The notes beneath the pieces were generated by a model. The model searched no databases. It was not told where the DNA came from and saw nothing but the letters and a program-made list of their open reading frames with translations. Source: Deltaproteobacteria bacterium (GTDB lineage: Bacteria; Desulfobacterota; Syntrophia; Syntrophales; UBA2210). Taken from it: a stretch of DNA of 64,000 nt. The stretch's first letter is position 1. The number at the start of each line of letters is the position of its first letter. The stretch lies in assembly GCA_016933965.1 (NCBI GenBank), contig JAFGTS010000003.1, forward strand, positions 34,021 through 98,020, read 5' to 3'. The position numbers were made by a program, and so were the translations under genes. Shown here in pieces: positions 35,686-45,400 of this stretch.

Positions 35686-37686
35686 ATGGATTTCAGGGGA
35701 ATTTTTCAACTGAACAAGGAAGACGACATCGGGATCGCGACCTTTAACCTGGTCAAGGATTCGATGAACACCTGGACGGAAGAGATGCTTTTGAGTTTTC
35801 AGGAATGTGTCGATCACCTGGCAACGGACGACACGCTCAAGGGTGTCATTTTCATTTCAGGAAAACCGAACACCTTTCTTGCGGGGGCCAACCTGAACGT
35901 GATCGCGGACTTCACCGGGCCGGAAGAGGTGAAGGCCGCGCTCGACGCGCTGCACGCGCCCTTCAACAAACTGGGTACGCTTCCCTTCCCCACCATGGTG
36001 GCTATCAACGGGCACTGCCTCGGCGGCGGACTGGAGTTCTCCCTTGCCTGTACGGCCCGCATCGCCAAGGAGTCTCCCACGACCCTCATCGGTCTTCCCG
36101 AATGCAACGTGGGCATCTTCCCGGCCGGTGGGGGGACCCAGCGGCTTCCCCGTTTGATCGGGTATTCCGCCATAGAGCTGATCCTGAAGGGCTCCATGCT
36201 GCCGGCGGCCAGGGCGCTGGAAAAGGGGATCATCGACCGCCTGGTGCCGGCCGACGGCGACCTTCTTGCCGAAGCAAAGGCGTTCATGAAGGAGATCATT
36301 GCCGGAACGGCCGACCTGAAACGGGTGGAGCAGGATTTTTCCCAGATCGACGATATCATGGAAATGGCCCGCCAGGGCGTGTTGAAAGCGACCCGCGGCC
36401 GTGAGATCCCCGGCCCCATGCTGGCCATGAAATCGATCCAGGAAGGGGTGAAGATGCCCATCGAAAAGGGGCTGGAAAATGAAAAGACCATCTTTGTTGA
36501 AGCGGCCCTGTCGAAAGAGGCAAAGGGAAGCATCAACACCTTCTTCATCAAGACCATGACGGACAAGCCAAAGTCCATGATGACCAGGGGGTTTGAGCCC
36601 AAGCCGTTGAAAAAGGTCGCCGTTCTGGGATTCGGCACCATGGGACGGGGGATCGTCATCGACATTTTACGGCGCACGCAACTGCCTGTGATAGTGAAGG
36701 ACATTCCCGAAGCCCTTGAACCGGGGAAGGAATTCATCAGGAAGATCTTCACCGGGATGGCCGAAAAGAAACGTCTCAAGGTTCCCGTTGACGACCTGAT
36801 GAGCCGTATCACCGTTACCTCGGAGTATTCCGAGGATTTCAAGGATGTGGACCTTGTCGTGGAGGCCGTGTTCGAGGACCTTTCCGTGAAGGAGCAGGTC
36901 TATAAGGAACTCTGTGGCGTTGTGCCCGCCGATTGCGTTATCGCCAGCAACACCTCGTCGATACCGATCACGACCATGTCGCAATACGTAACGGATCCGG
37001 AGCGGTTCGGCGGCATCCATTTCTTCTCGCCTGTGTGGAAGATGCAGCTCGTCGAGGTCATCCGGGGAGAAAAAACCGCCCAGGATACTGTCGATAATCT
37101 TCTGAACTTCTCGGCCCTGATAAAGAAACGGCCGATCGTCTGCAACGACAATCCCGGATTCGTCGTCAACGCGCTCCTGTTCCCCTATCTGGTCAATGCG
37201 CTGGAATATGTGGAAAAAGGGAATTCCATCGAAGCGGTGGATGGTGCCATGGTGCGCTTCGGAATGCCCGTCGGCCCCCTGCGGCTGGTCGACGAAGTGG
37301 GTATCGATGTGCCCTACAAGGCGCTCAAGGGAATGGGCGTCCAGCAGAAGACTCTCGAAAATGTGGTCAATGACGGCCGTCTCGGTCTCAAGAAATCGGG
37401 GAAGGGCTTCTTCCTCAAGGACGGCAGCGTCGATCCCGATGTCCTGCCCCTCATCGCTTTACGAGAGCCGCAGGCGATGACCGAGGAGGAGATACAGACG
37501 GGCATGCTCACGGCCATGGTCCAGGTGGGCAAGGACCTTCTCGAACGGAAGGTCGTCGCCGACCCGCGGATGATCGACGTGGGAATGATCTGGGGAACGG
37601 GATTCCCCCCCGAAAAGGGCGGACCTTTGAAGTGGTCGGACCTGACGGGGTTGAGTAAGAAGTTGTTCGGCAAGAACTTCTATTGA
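35686..37686 (+). CDS. Two-domain enoyl-CoA hydratase / 3-hydroxyacyl-CoA dehydrogenase
   Basis: 666 residues from ATG 35686, which has AAAGGAGAG nine bases upstream. The N-terminal crotonase domain contains FLAGANLNVI (oxyanion loop), NGHCLGGGLEFSLAC and LPECNVGIFPAGGGTQRLPR. The NAD-binding domain starts at LGFGTMGRGIVIDI (about 313) with NTSSIPIT, and the catalytic His lies in GGIHFFSPVWKM. It hydrates enoyl-CoA and then oxidises 3-hydroxyacyl-CoA, two consecutive steps of beta-oxidation. It is shorter than FadB/FadJ (about 715) and lacks an obvious full second dehydrogenase-C repeat. No thiolase is adjacent. A strong terminator follows downstream. Confidence 0.92.
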   Translation: MDFRGIFQLNKEDDIGIATFNLVKDSMNTWTEEMLLSFQECVDHLATDDTLKGVIFISGKPNTFLAGANLNVIADFTGPEEVKAALDALHAPFNKLGTLPFPTMVAINGHCLGGGLEFSLACTARIAKESPTTLIGLPECNVGIFPAGGGTQRLPRLIGYSAIELILKGSMLPAARALEKGIIDRLVPADGDLLAEAKAFMKEIIAGTADLKRVEQDFSQIDDIMEMARQGVLKATRGREIPGPMLAMKSIQEGVKMPIEKGLENEKTIFVEAALSKEAKGSINTFFIKTMTDKPKSMMTRGFEPKPLKKVAVLGFGTMGRGIVIDILRRTQLPVIVKDIPEALEPGKEFIRKIFTGMAEKKRLKVPVDDLMSRITVTSEYSEDFKDVDLVVEAVFEDLSVKEQVYKELCGVVPADCVIASNTSSIPITTMSQYVTDPERFGGIHFFSPVWKMQLVEVIRGEKTAQDTVDNLLNFSALIKKRPIVCNDNPGFVVNALLFPYLVNALEYVEKGNSIEAVDGAMVRFGMPVGPLRLVDEVGIDVPYKALKGMGVQQKTLENVVNDGRLGLKKSGKGFFLKDGSVDPDVLPLIALREPQAMTEEEIQTGMLTAMVQVGKDLLERKVVADPRMIDVGMIWGTGFPPEKGGPLKWSDLTGLSKKLFGKNFY

Positions 37687-37687
37687 T

Positions 37688-37811
37688 GGCGACTTCGTAA
37701 AAAGTCCATATGCTGCGTTGCGCTTCATCCTTCGTCACTGCGACGTACGAAAAAGTACGACTCATTCCTCAGGATTCGCGCGCCTTGCCTCTGGAGCTTT
37801 TTACGAAGCCG
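37688..37811. mobile_element. MITE-like element with terminal inverted repeats
   Basis: About 124 bases with imperfect terminal inverted repeats: GGCGACTTCGTAAAAAGTCC on the left and, read on the opposite strand, ATCGGCTTCGTAAAAAGCTCC-like sequence on the right. The interior has a GTACGAAAAAGTAC dyad and a CTCAGGATTCGCGCGCCTTG stretch, with no coding capacity. I recall near-identical intergenic elements in other deltaproteobacterial genomes. It sits two bases after the stop of the beta-oxidation gene and could fold into one long hairpin. Confidence 0.6.
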
Positions 37812-37847
37812 ATCCCGTTTTCGCAGGCTTTGCGGTCTTGACTTGCG

Positions 37848-37890
37848 ACGGCGCCGGGTGCGGACTATCCGGCGCCGTTCTTTATTTTTT
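37848..37890 (+). terminator. Rho-independent terminator of the beta-oxidation gene
   Basis: ACGGCGCCGG and CCGGCGCCGT form a 10-bp GC-rich stem with an 11-base loop, followed by TCTTTATTTTTTT. It lies beyond the MITE-like element. Confidence 0.85.
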
Positions 37891-37956
37891 TGTTGCAGAA
37901 AAGGGGTCGAGGGGTCAGCGGTGGGCACCTTTATCCATGCTCCGGCCGCTGTACCC

Positions 37957-39189
37957 TTACCGTGTATTAATATAAGGCATGCATTCGCCGAGGTACAGCC
38001 CCAGGAGGTAGGGCTTCTGGGATAAAAAGGCCATTGCCTGGTTTCGTACCTCCAGTTCGGCGAAGCCGACGCTGTAGCGCCGGGTCACGTAATCAAAAGT
38101 AATGCTGCGCGCGAAATAGAGGGGTTTCAAGGCGTTGATGATATCCGCCTTCGCGGAGTCCTTTGCCCCGTCGAACAGGTACATCAGGCTGTAGACGATC
38201 TGGGACCAGAGCATGATATCGATATCGTAGTAGTCCATTTCGATCATGTCATGAAATCTTCGAAAGCCGTACGGGCTCAGATACCATTTGACCAGGTCCT
38301 TGTAAGTTTCGTATTCATTCCTGCATTTGTGTTTCAGGTCCACGATATCTATGGAGAGCGCCTGGGCTTCCTTCATTTTCTGCAGACCGAAGAGTTCCAC
38401 CGTCTTGACATCCATCTGCCAGTCCGTCTTCTGTCCCTTTGTGAGCCAGGCATTCAGCCACACGGACCGGTGCGCGAGGAGTATCGTGAAAAGGGTATGG
38501 ACGACCTCTTCGAACATGGTTCCCAGCTTCGGGGAGCTGGCGTTGTGGACCTTGTTCCCCAATCCGGTCTGGCAGACGCGGAAACCGCCGAAGAAGGCGT
38601 TGAGGGACATGAATATGTCGATGCCGTAATGGCGGATGCGATCGTCCCACTCCTGTTCCAGCCAGAAGGAGCAGAGTCCCGGGGAAAATGAGAACTCGCC
38701 GCCGATGGGCTGGCGGACGTCGTAGCCCGCCAGGGCGAATACCAGGGGATAGCAGAGATGGTTCGTGATCGTTCCGTCGAACTGGTGCCGTGAATAAAGG
38801 GGGGTAACGTAGTCGTATCCTTCGAGAATGGGACCACCGAGGTACTTTATCCAGATCGGCCTGATCGAACGGAGGTCGGCGTCGACGACGATGGTCGCCT
38901 TGGATTGCACGTCGCGGCAGAAGTGAAAGAGATTCCAGAAATTATTTCCCTTTCCCCGCACCCCTTCGGGTGTTGAAATATATTTCCTGTCGATCCCTTC
39001 GGGTATCTCCGCGGCGAGGAAGGCTTCCCTTGTTCCGTCGGGGCTGTTGTTGTCGCAATTGACGATGACGCTCCGCATATCGGGATAGTAGGTCTTCAGC
39101 CCCTCACCGGCCGTTTGCGTGACGTGGCGGATCGTTTTCGCTTCGCTGTACGATGGGATACCGACGACAATGTCGTATCGTTCTTCCAT
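37957..39189 (-). CDS. Glycosyltransferase of GT78/GT81-like type (mannosyl/glucosylglycerate synthase-like)
   Basis: 410 residues from ATG 39189, preceded by GGGAGGGA five bases away; a longer ATG eight codons earlier lacks this. It opens with the GT-A motif IVVGIPSYSEAKTI, has a metal-binding DAD (103-105 in VVDADLRS) and a QPIGGEFSFSP motif (160-170), then HYGIDIFMSLNAFFGG. This order resembles retaining enzymes that make mannosylglycerate or glucosyl-3-phosphoglycerate, both compatible solutes. The exact donor and acceptor are not determined. The gene stands alone between a MITE-like element and a tRNA. Confidence 0.7.
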   Translation of the reverse strand: MEERYDIVVGIPSYSEAKTIRHVTQTAGEGLKTYYPDMRSVIVNCDNNSPDGTREAFLAAEIPEGIDRKYISTPEGVRGKGNNFWNLFHFCRDVQSKATIVVDADLRSIRPIWIKYLGGPILEGYDYVTPLYSRHQFDGTITNHLCYPLVFALAGYDVRQPIGGEFSFSPGLCSFWLEQEWDDRIRHYGIDIFMSLNAFFGGFRVCQTGLGNKVHNASSPKLGTMFEEVVHTLFTILLAHRSVWLNAWLTKGQKTDWQMDVKTVELFGLQKMKEAQALSIDIVDLKHKCRNEYETYKDLVKWYLSPYGFRRFHDMIEMDYYDIDIMLWSQIVYSLMYLFDGAKDSAKADIINALKPLYFARSITFDYVTRRYSVGFAELEVRNQAMAFLSQKPYLLGLYLGECMPYINTR

Positions 39190-39318
39190 GGGTCCCTCCC
39201 CGATGTGTGACATGACCTGTTATCAACGGTAAGTCCACACAACGTAACGATATTTTACAAAAACTGTCAACTGTTTTGTCGCTGCCGTCCGGCGGGGAGG
39301 ACGATCCTGGGCACGAAA

Positions 39319-39352
39319 GAAAAAAAAGCGCCTTTGTGAAAAAGGCGCTTTT
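39319..39352 (-). terminator. Rho-independent terminator of tRNA-Ala
   Basis: Read on the minus strand, AAGCGCCTTT and AAAGGCGCTT form a 10-bp stem with a 5-base loop followed by T-rich sequence (seven consecutive T). It is 13 bp beyond the 3' end of the tRNA. Confidence 0.9.
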
Positions 39353-39364
39353 ACCTGTTATTTC

Positions 39365-39440
39365 TGGTGGAGATGAGGGGGATCGAACCCCTGGCCTCGG
39401 CGTTGCGAACGCCGCGCTCTCCCAGCTGAGCTACATCCCC
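39365..39440 (-). tRNA. tRNA-Ala (anticodon CGC)
   Basis: 76 nt including an encoded CCA end. The acceptor stem GGGGATG/CATCTCC contains the G3-U70 wobble pair that identifies alanine tRNAs. The anticodon arm CGGCG-TTCGCAA-CGCCG presents CGC, reading GCG codons. The T-arm GGGGTTCGATCCCC is standard. It carries its own terminator downstream, so it is a single-gene unit. Confidence 0.96.
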
Positions 39441-39755
39441 ACATATATGCGTGGTATCGCTCGAAAGCGGAAACACTGGAAAAAGCTTCCTATCATGTTC
39501 GATTGGTTCTTTCAAGGGGAAAAGGGATCCTGAACGGGTCGGTCGAGTGGCGGGGAGGGTATCTTCATCGACCGGAAATCTTTGACAAATCGAAATAAAC
39601 ATGGTTTTTTGTATAAACATCGGCCGATGTATAAAAGACCACAGGATCCCTTGTGCTCCTCCGGTTTTTCACCTCTTCCATGATCGCCATGACACGTGCC
39701 GCGCCTGATAGTTTCCGGTAGTTGCAGCAGGTTTTCAGAAAAGGAGGTTTTGCTC

Positions 39756-41066
39756 ATGAACCTTTATGCGGAACGCACCGCCATGCTGGGAACGGAGAGC
39801 GCCTTCAAGATGGGCGGCGACATCGCCCGCTGCGAGGAGCGGGGGATGTCCGTCATTCGACTGAACCTGGGGGAACCGGATTTTTCCACTGCAGAGGCGA
39901 TCAACGAGGTGGCCGTTACCGAGATCCGCCGGGGAAACAGCCACTATACAGACCCCCAGGGAATTCCCGCCCTGCGGGAGTGCATCGCGGAGCAGATCGC
40001 GCGGACGCGGGGTATCCCCGCCGACCCTGGGCGGGTGGTCGTCACCCCGGGCGCGAAGGCCATCGTCGCCTATTCCGTGCTGGCCTATGTCAACAGCGGC
40101 GATGAGGTCATCTATCCCAGCCCCTGCTACCCCATCTATGAATCGTGGATAACCTTCGTGGGCGCCCGGCCCGTGCCTCTTCATCTCAGAGAGTCACAGG
40201 GGTTCCGCTTCACGGCCAGCGAACTGGAGCGGCTCATCACTTCCCGGACGAAGCTCATTATCATCAATTCACCCTCCAATCCGACGGGCGGCGTCCTGAC
40301 GGGGGACGACCTCTCCGCCATGGCCCGGGTCATCGGGGAACAGGCACCGGCTCAGTGCCGTATCCTGTCGGATGAGATCTACGAGCACATCATCTTTGAC
40401 GGCCGGGAGCACCGGAGCGTGTCTTCCTGTCCCGGCATGGCCGAACGGACCGTCCTCTTGAGCGGCCACTCGAAAAGTTACGCCATGACGGGATGGCGCC
40501 TGGGGTATGCCCTGCTCCCCTCACGGGACGAGGCGCTTCTCTTCAGGCAGTTCAACATCAATATCTTTTCCTGCGTTCCGCCGTTCATCCAGGAAGCGGG
40601 AAGGGAAGCGATCGAAAATACCGCGAACCTGACCGTGGTCGCCGGAATGGTGCGAGAATTCCAGGAACGCCGTGATCTTGTCGTAGAGGGTCTGAACCGT
40701 ATCAGGGGGATCCATTGCGTGAAGCCCGAGGGCGCCTTCTATGTCTTCCCCAACATTGAAGGTGTCTGTGAGAACCTCAGTGTCATCGCGGCCCATGACG
40801 CGCTTCCCCGGGAACTGAGGCCCCTGACCAGCCCCGCCGGCCTGTTCCAGATGTTCCTTCTTTATTGTCACGGTGTGGCCACCATGGACCGGAGGTCCTT
40901 CGGGGTGATCGGCTGTGAGGGGCAGCACTTCCTGCGACTGTCGACGGCTGCGGGCATACCGGATCTCAAGGAAGGGCTTGTTCGCATTGAACGGGCCGCG
41001 GCTGACCGGTCCGGCTTCGAAGCTTTTGTTCGGGAAGGGAAAAACCTCTATCTGGGTGCCCCCTGA
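39756..41066 (+). CDS. PLP-dependent aminotransferase class I/II (aspartate/aromatic type)
   Basis: 436 residues from ATG 39756, which has AAGGAGG nine bases upstream; the frame extends 20 codons further without one. The motif INSPSNPTGG, the ILSDEIYEHI segment and the PLP-binding Lys240 in SGHSKSYAMTGWR identify fold type I aminotransferases. A segment near residues 345-385 (HDALPRELRPLTSPAGLFQM) appears longer than in typical AspC. It transfers an amino group to a 2-oxoacid; the donor cannot be read from sequence. It may supply arylpyruvates for the Ior enzyme, though it is 17 kb away. Confidence 0.9.
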   Translation: MNLYAERTAMLGTESAFKMGGDIARCEERGMSVIRLNLGEPDFSTAEAINEVAVTEIRRGNSHYTDPQGIPALRECIAEQIARTRGIPADPGRVVVTPGAKAIVAYSVLAYVNSGDEVIYPSPCYPIYESWITFVGARPVPLHLRESQGFRFTASELERLITSRTKLIIINSPSNPTGGVLTGDDLSAMARVIGEQAPAQCRILSDEIYEHIIFDGREHRSVSSCPGMAERTVLLSGHSKSYAMTGWRLGYALLPSRDEALLFRQFNINIFSCVPPFIQEAGREAIENTANLTVVAGMVREFQERRDLVVEGLNRIRGIHCVKPEGAFYVFPNIEGVCENLSVIAAHDALPRELRPLTSPAGLFQMFLLYCHGVATMDRRSFGVIGCEGQHFLRLSTAAGIPDLKEGLVRIERAAADRSGFEAFVREGKNLYLGAP

Positions 41067-41077
41067 CGGGTGGCTGC

Positions 41078-42037
41078 TCAGTCAAATACCTTCAGGGACC
41101 GGGCCTTCTCGTATATCTCGCGGGCCTTTTCATCGAGCCCCTCGGCGGCGCAGGATTCAATGATGCTGCGATAGTAAAAAGGATTGTGCGGATCCATCTC
41201 AAGTGCCTGTTCAAAGGCATCGATGGCCCGATGATGATACCCCTCCGACGCAAGGGCGTTTCCCAGCCGGTTGTAGAACCCCTCCGCCGATGCGGGGTCG
41301 ATGGTGACGGCCCGTTCGTAGGATTTCCATGCTTCGTCGAGCCTGCCCTGCCTGATCTGTATGTCGCCGAGCGTGCAATGGTGCAGGGCTTTCTCAAAGC
41401 AGAGGTCGATGGACCGGCGAACGGCGGCCTCGGCCCGCTCGACCTGCCCGGCCTCGAGGAGGGCGAACCCCATCCGGTGATAGACGGCGGGTGCCTCCGA
41501 CGGCTCTATTTCCGCGGCGCGGCCGTAAGCCGCCTCCGCCTTTTCATAGTCGCCGGCGGCGATATACGTGGATGCCAGGGAGCAGAAGAGAACGGGGGCG
41601 TCGGGCTCCATATCGGTCAGGAGCTCGAATATCTCGGCGGCACGTTCGAGCCTGTCCGCCTTCAGACAGGCATCGCCCAGCGTGGTCAGCAGGGCCACGT
41701 CACCGGGCTGCATATCGACGACACGCTCGCACATGTTCACGAGGCGGTCGAATTTCCCCTCGCTCCGGTAGATGCGGACCAGTTCGTCAAAGGCGAAGCC
41801 GGTGAAAACGCTTCGCTTCAACTCCCGTTCAAAGAGGATCTCGAAATATTCCAAGGCTTTGTCGCTCTGCCCGCTGTCGTTGTACGCCCAGGCCAGCGAC
41901 ATGAGAAGTGATTCGTCACCGGGATTCATGGCAAGCAGCTTCAGGTACAGCTCGATGGCTTCCTCGTAACGCTCTTCCTCCAGGAGTTGGTCGGCGTGAT
42001 CCCGGAACTGATCGACCTGCTGCGTTTTTTCACCCAT
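41078..42037 (-). CDS. Tetratricopeptide repeat protein
   Basis: 319 residues without a signal peptide. About seven consecutive 34-residue TPR units are visible, with the usual Ala-Tyr/Gly-Pro spacing, for example SLAWAYNDSGQSDKALEYFE and YNRLGNALASEGYHHRAIDAF. The protein is probably a cytoplasmic scaffold. No other domain is found. It is convergent with the aminotransferase (12 bp) and divergent from the RHS gene. Confidence 0.85.
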   Translation of the reverse strand: MGEKTQQVDQFRDHADQLLEEERYEEAIELYLKLLAMNPGDESLLMSLAWAYNDSGQSDKALEYFEILFERELKRSVFTGFAFDELVRIYRSEGKFDRLVNMCERVVDMQPGDVALLTTLGDACLKADRLERAAEIFELLTDMEPDAPVLFCSLASTYIAAGDYEKAEAAYGRAAEIEPSEAPAVYHRMGFALLEAGQVERAEAAVRRSIDLCFEKALHHCTLGDIQIRQGRLDEAWKSYERAVTIDPASAEGFYNRLGNALASEGYHHRAIDAFEQALEMDPHNPFYYRSIIESCAAEGLDEKAREIYEKARSLKVFD

Positions 42038-42476
42038 AGTTCACTTCCTTTTGACCTTCCCGCGGTTCCTGCTTCTCAATGCCCGGTCGTCCTATCATAA
42101 AAAGGATCATATTACAAGGAATGTGGATTTTGTAGACCTGTTGCCGAAAGCCCTTTTTTTCCCCTCATAATATACCGAAACAAAACACCTTTTTCCTGTA
42201 ATATCAGGTTTTGCCTCCCCTTATCCTGACAAAGATTTCAAATTGACGCATGCCTATTGTCGGTTAGGATGGGGCCGGTTTCAAGCTTCACGGGGGGGTG
42301 GCGGCTGTCGCTCGGGTATCCACCACAAACGGCGGCAGCCCCAAAGGGTGCGCGATACGGATCGGTTTTCCCTGATCTCTCCGTCCCGCCCTCCACGATG
42401 TTTCCGATAACAGCCGTTCTTTTCGTGTCAACATTGTGTAACACATTGCTCGATCAATGATTTTCGGGGGGAGATC
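42038..42476. other. Long leader region before the RHS gene
   Basis: This 439-base gap holds a candidate promoter TTGACG-N16-TAGGAT (42243-42270), which would start transcription near 42277 and leave a leader of about 200 bases. Within the leader, GGCTGTCG (42303-42310) and CGGCAGCC (42333-42340) can pair in an 8-bp stem, and a short dyad TGTGTAACACA lies at about 42433-42443. The leader does not match riboswitch classes I know. A 68-codon minus-strand frame here is not credible. Confidence 0.4.
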
Positions 42477-45400
42477 ATGAAAAAGATTATTTCCGTTATA
42501 AGTGTCATCGTCATATTACTGCCGCTTGCCGGCGGGGCCTTCGGCGCCGAGACCGTGATCTTCGGTCCGAAACCCTATTCCTGCAAGAGGCCAATGGTCT
42601 TTTTCCGCGATTCCTTCGCCGCCGTTCCGGGACCGGGGACGCTCATCATCCGGAACGGAAGCGGGAACGGCGATCAGGTGCTGCTTGCATTCATCAAACT
42701 GAACGGCACACGGGTGGCTCCGTTCATCCTGCCGCAGGGTGAAACGATGATCCCGGTGGTGTTGAAGGAGGATAACACCCTTTCACTGCACCTTGTCGGG
42801 GCACGGGGGTCTTTTCTGACCATCACCATCACCCGGGACATAGGGCCTCCCGCCGTTTCCATCGCCGCTGACCCGCCGTCCATTGAAAAAGGAGCATCAT
42901 CGACACTTACGTGGACCGCAACGAACGCGGATCACTGCATCCTTGAACCGGGCCTTGGAACGGTCGCCCCGAGCGGTTCCTGTGACATTTCCCCCGCGGA
43001 CACCACGACATTTATCATCACCGCTGTCGGACCCGGGGGAAGGGCATCCGCTTCCGTCACCGTTGAAGTGACATCACCTGCCGCCGACCCGCCCGGCGTG
43101 GAGCTTACCTCGTCCAATTCCGTCATCATGCTGGGCGAGCCGGTCACACTTACGTGGACTTCGGTGCGGGAGCTCAACGCGTATATGGACAACGGCATCG
43201 GACCCGTGCCGGTCAACGGGTTCATCATCGTCACCCCGGAACACACCACCACCTATACCCTGACGGTCAGCGGCAATGCCGGCTCCACCAGCGTGGGGAC
43301 CACCATTGAGGTGCACGCTATGCCGGAGCCCGCGCCGGAAGGTTCCTATCAGGAACACTATGAAGAACTGATACCCGCCGACGTTACGGTGCCACGGTAC
43401 GACGCCCGGCGGTTCGCCGTCATCACGGGGTTCGTCCGGTCACCGGATGAGCTGCCGATCCGGGATGTTGCCATCACCATCCACGATCATCCTGAGTACG
43501 GCACGGCGCGGACCAATGAAGAGGGCCGGTTCTCCCTGCCCGTCGAAGGCGGCGGTACCCTCAATGTCGAGTACCGAGGGGAAGGACTGATCCCAACCCA
43601 GCGCTCCTGCACCGTTCCCTGGAACGATATCGCCGTTGTCGAGACGGTGACGATGATTGCTGAGGACGTGCTGTCGACGACGGTGACCTTCGATAATGAT
43701 CCCGCCACCGTGACCGTCCATGAAAGCATGCCGACCGCCGATGAATTCGGTAAGCGCTCCTGTTCCCTGGTGTTCACCGGTGACAACAGGGCCATACTCG
43801 TGGGTGAAGACGGTAAGGACGCCCATGAATTACCGGCCATCACCGTGCGGGCCACCGAATTTTCAACGGAAGGATCCATGCCGGCGAAGCTCCCGCCCAC
43901 ATCGGCGTACACCTACTGCGTCGAGCTGAGCGTTGACGGCGCCGCCCGTGTCCGCTTCGAGAAGCCGGTCATCACCTGGGTGGACAACTTTATCGGGTTC
44001 GACGTGGGTGAGATCGTCCCCGTGGGGTATTATGATCGCGACCGGGGTGTCTGGGTCCCTTCCGATAACGGCATTGTGGTGAAACTCCTTGATACCGATG
44101 CCGATGGCGTCGTCGATGCCCTCGATGCGGACGGTGACGGAGATCCCGATGACTTCAATAACAGCGGCTCGTATAACGATGAAGTAACGGGGCTTCAGGA
44201 CCCGGGTCGGTACCTGCCGGATGCAACTTTCTGGCGCGTTCCCGTAACCCACTTCTCCCCCTGGGATTGTAACTGGCCCTCCGGCCCGCCACCCGACGCG
44301 ATCCCGCCGAATCCGGAGGGGGTGCCGAATGTGGATGAGAAGAAAACAGATAAGCGTGACTGTACAAGTGTCATTTCATCTTCTGTGGAGGAACGAAGTC
44401 GTGTCTTCCACGAGGACATCCCTATTCCGGGAACGGACATGACGCTCCATTATGCAAGCAGCCGTGTCAAGGGATATATGACGGAGATCACGGTCCCGGT
44501 GAGCGGGGAAACCATACCGGCAAGCCTCAAGCGTATCGAGGTGACACTGACCATCGCCGGAAGAACATACACTCAGACAGTGGAGCCGCTGCCCATGCAA
44601 AGCGTTACATTTGAATGGGACGGACTCGATTATCGGGGAACCCCTGTGAACAGGTCGATACAAGCGCGTATGGAGACGGGTTTTGTCTATGATCGATACT
44701 ACTTTGCATCAAACCGTGAACTTGAACAGGCCTTCGGCCAGGCAGGCGCTGAATTGTTGAGTGTAATTGCGAGAATGGAAGAAACGTTATGGAAAACGGA
44801 TACCTTGATCATTCAAGGGTTTGACGGTTTTACCGGAACGATCGCGGAGGGCTGGACGGTATCTTCTCACCACCGGATGGATCCGGAAAGACCCTATATT
44901 ATTCATAAGGGAGATGGAGGAATCTGTATTCATAAAGCGAGCATCATCGAAACAGAAGCGGGAACAGGAGTGGCGGGTTATAGTGGTGATGGGAACCCCG
45001 CTGCTGAAGCAAGGCTTGGCGTGCCACATGGAATTGCCATGGATGCATCGGGAAATCTTTATATCGCTGATGAGAGCTATAGCTGTGTCCGCAGGGTTGA
45101 TATGGCCGGCATGATCACCACTGTTGCCGGAACAGGTGAATTGGGCTACAGCGGCGACGGCGGTCCTGCCACGGAAGCAAAACTGGGTTTTCTCGGTGGT
45201 ATTGCCGTGGACATGTCTGGCAGTCTCTATATCGCGGATTGGGATAATAACTGCATTCGGAAGATAGACACATCCGGCATCATAACCACCGTCGCCGGAA
45301 CAGGCGAGTCCGGTTACAGTGGTGACGGCGGTCCCGCCACCGAAGCCCGACTTAACTTCCCGGATGGTATTGCCGTCGATCAGTCTGGCAATCTCTATAT

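Noticed and set aside
39365..39440. tRNA-Ala as an integration site for a genomic island
   Set aside because: No integrase, no direct repeat of the tRNA 3' end and no composition change are seen on either side.
42238..42444. A 68-codon minus-strand frame upstream of the RHS gene
   Set aside because: It overlaps the likely promoter and leader, and its amino acid composition is not protein-like.
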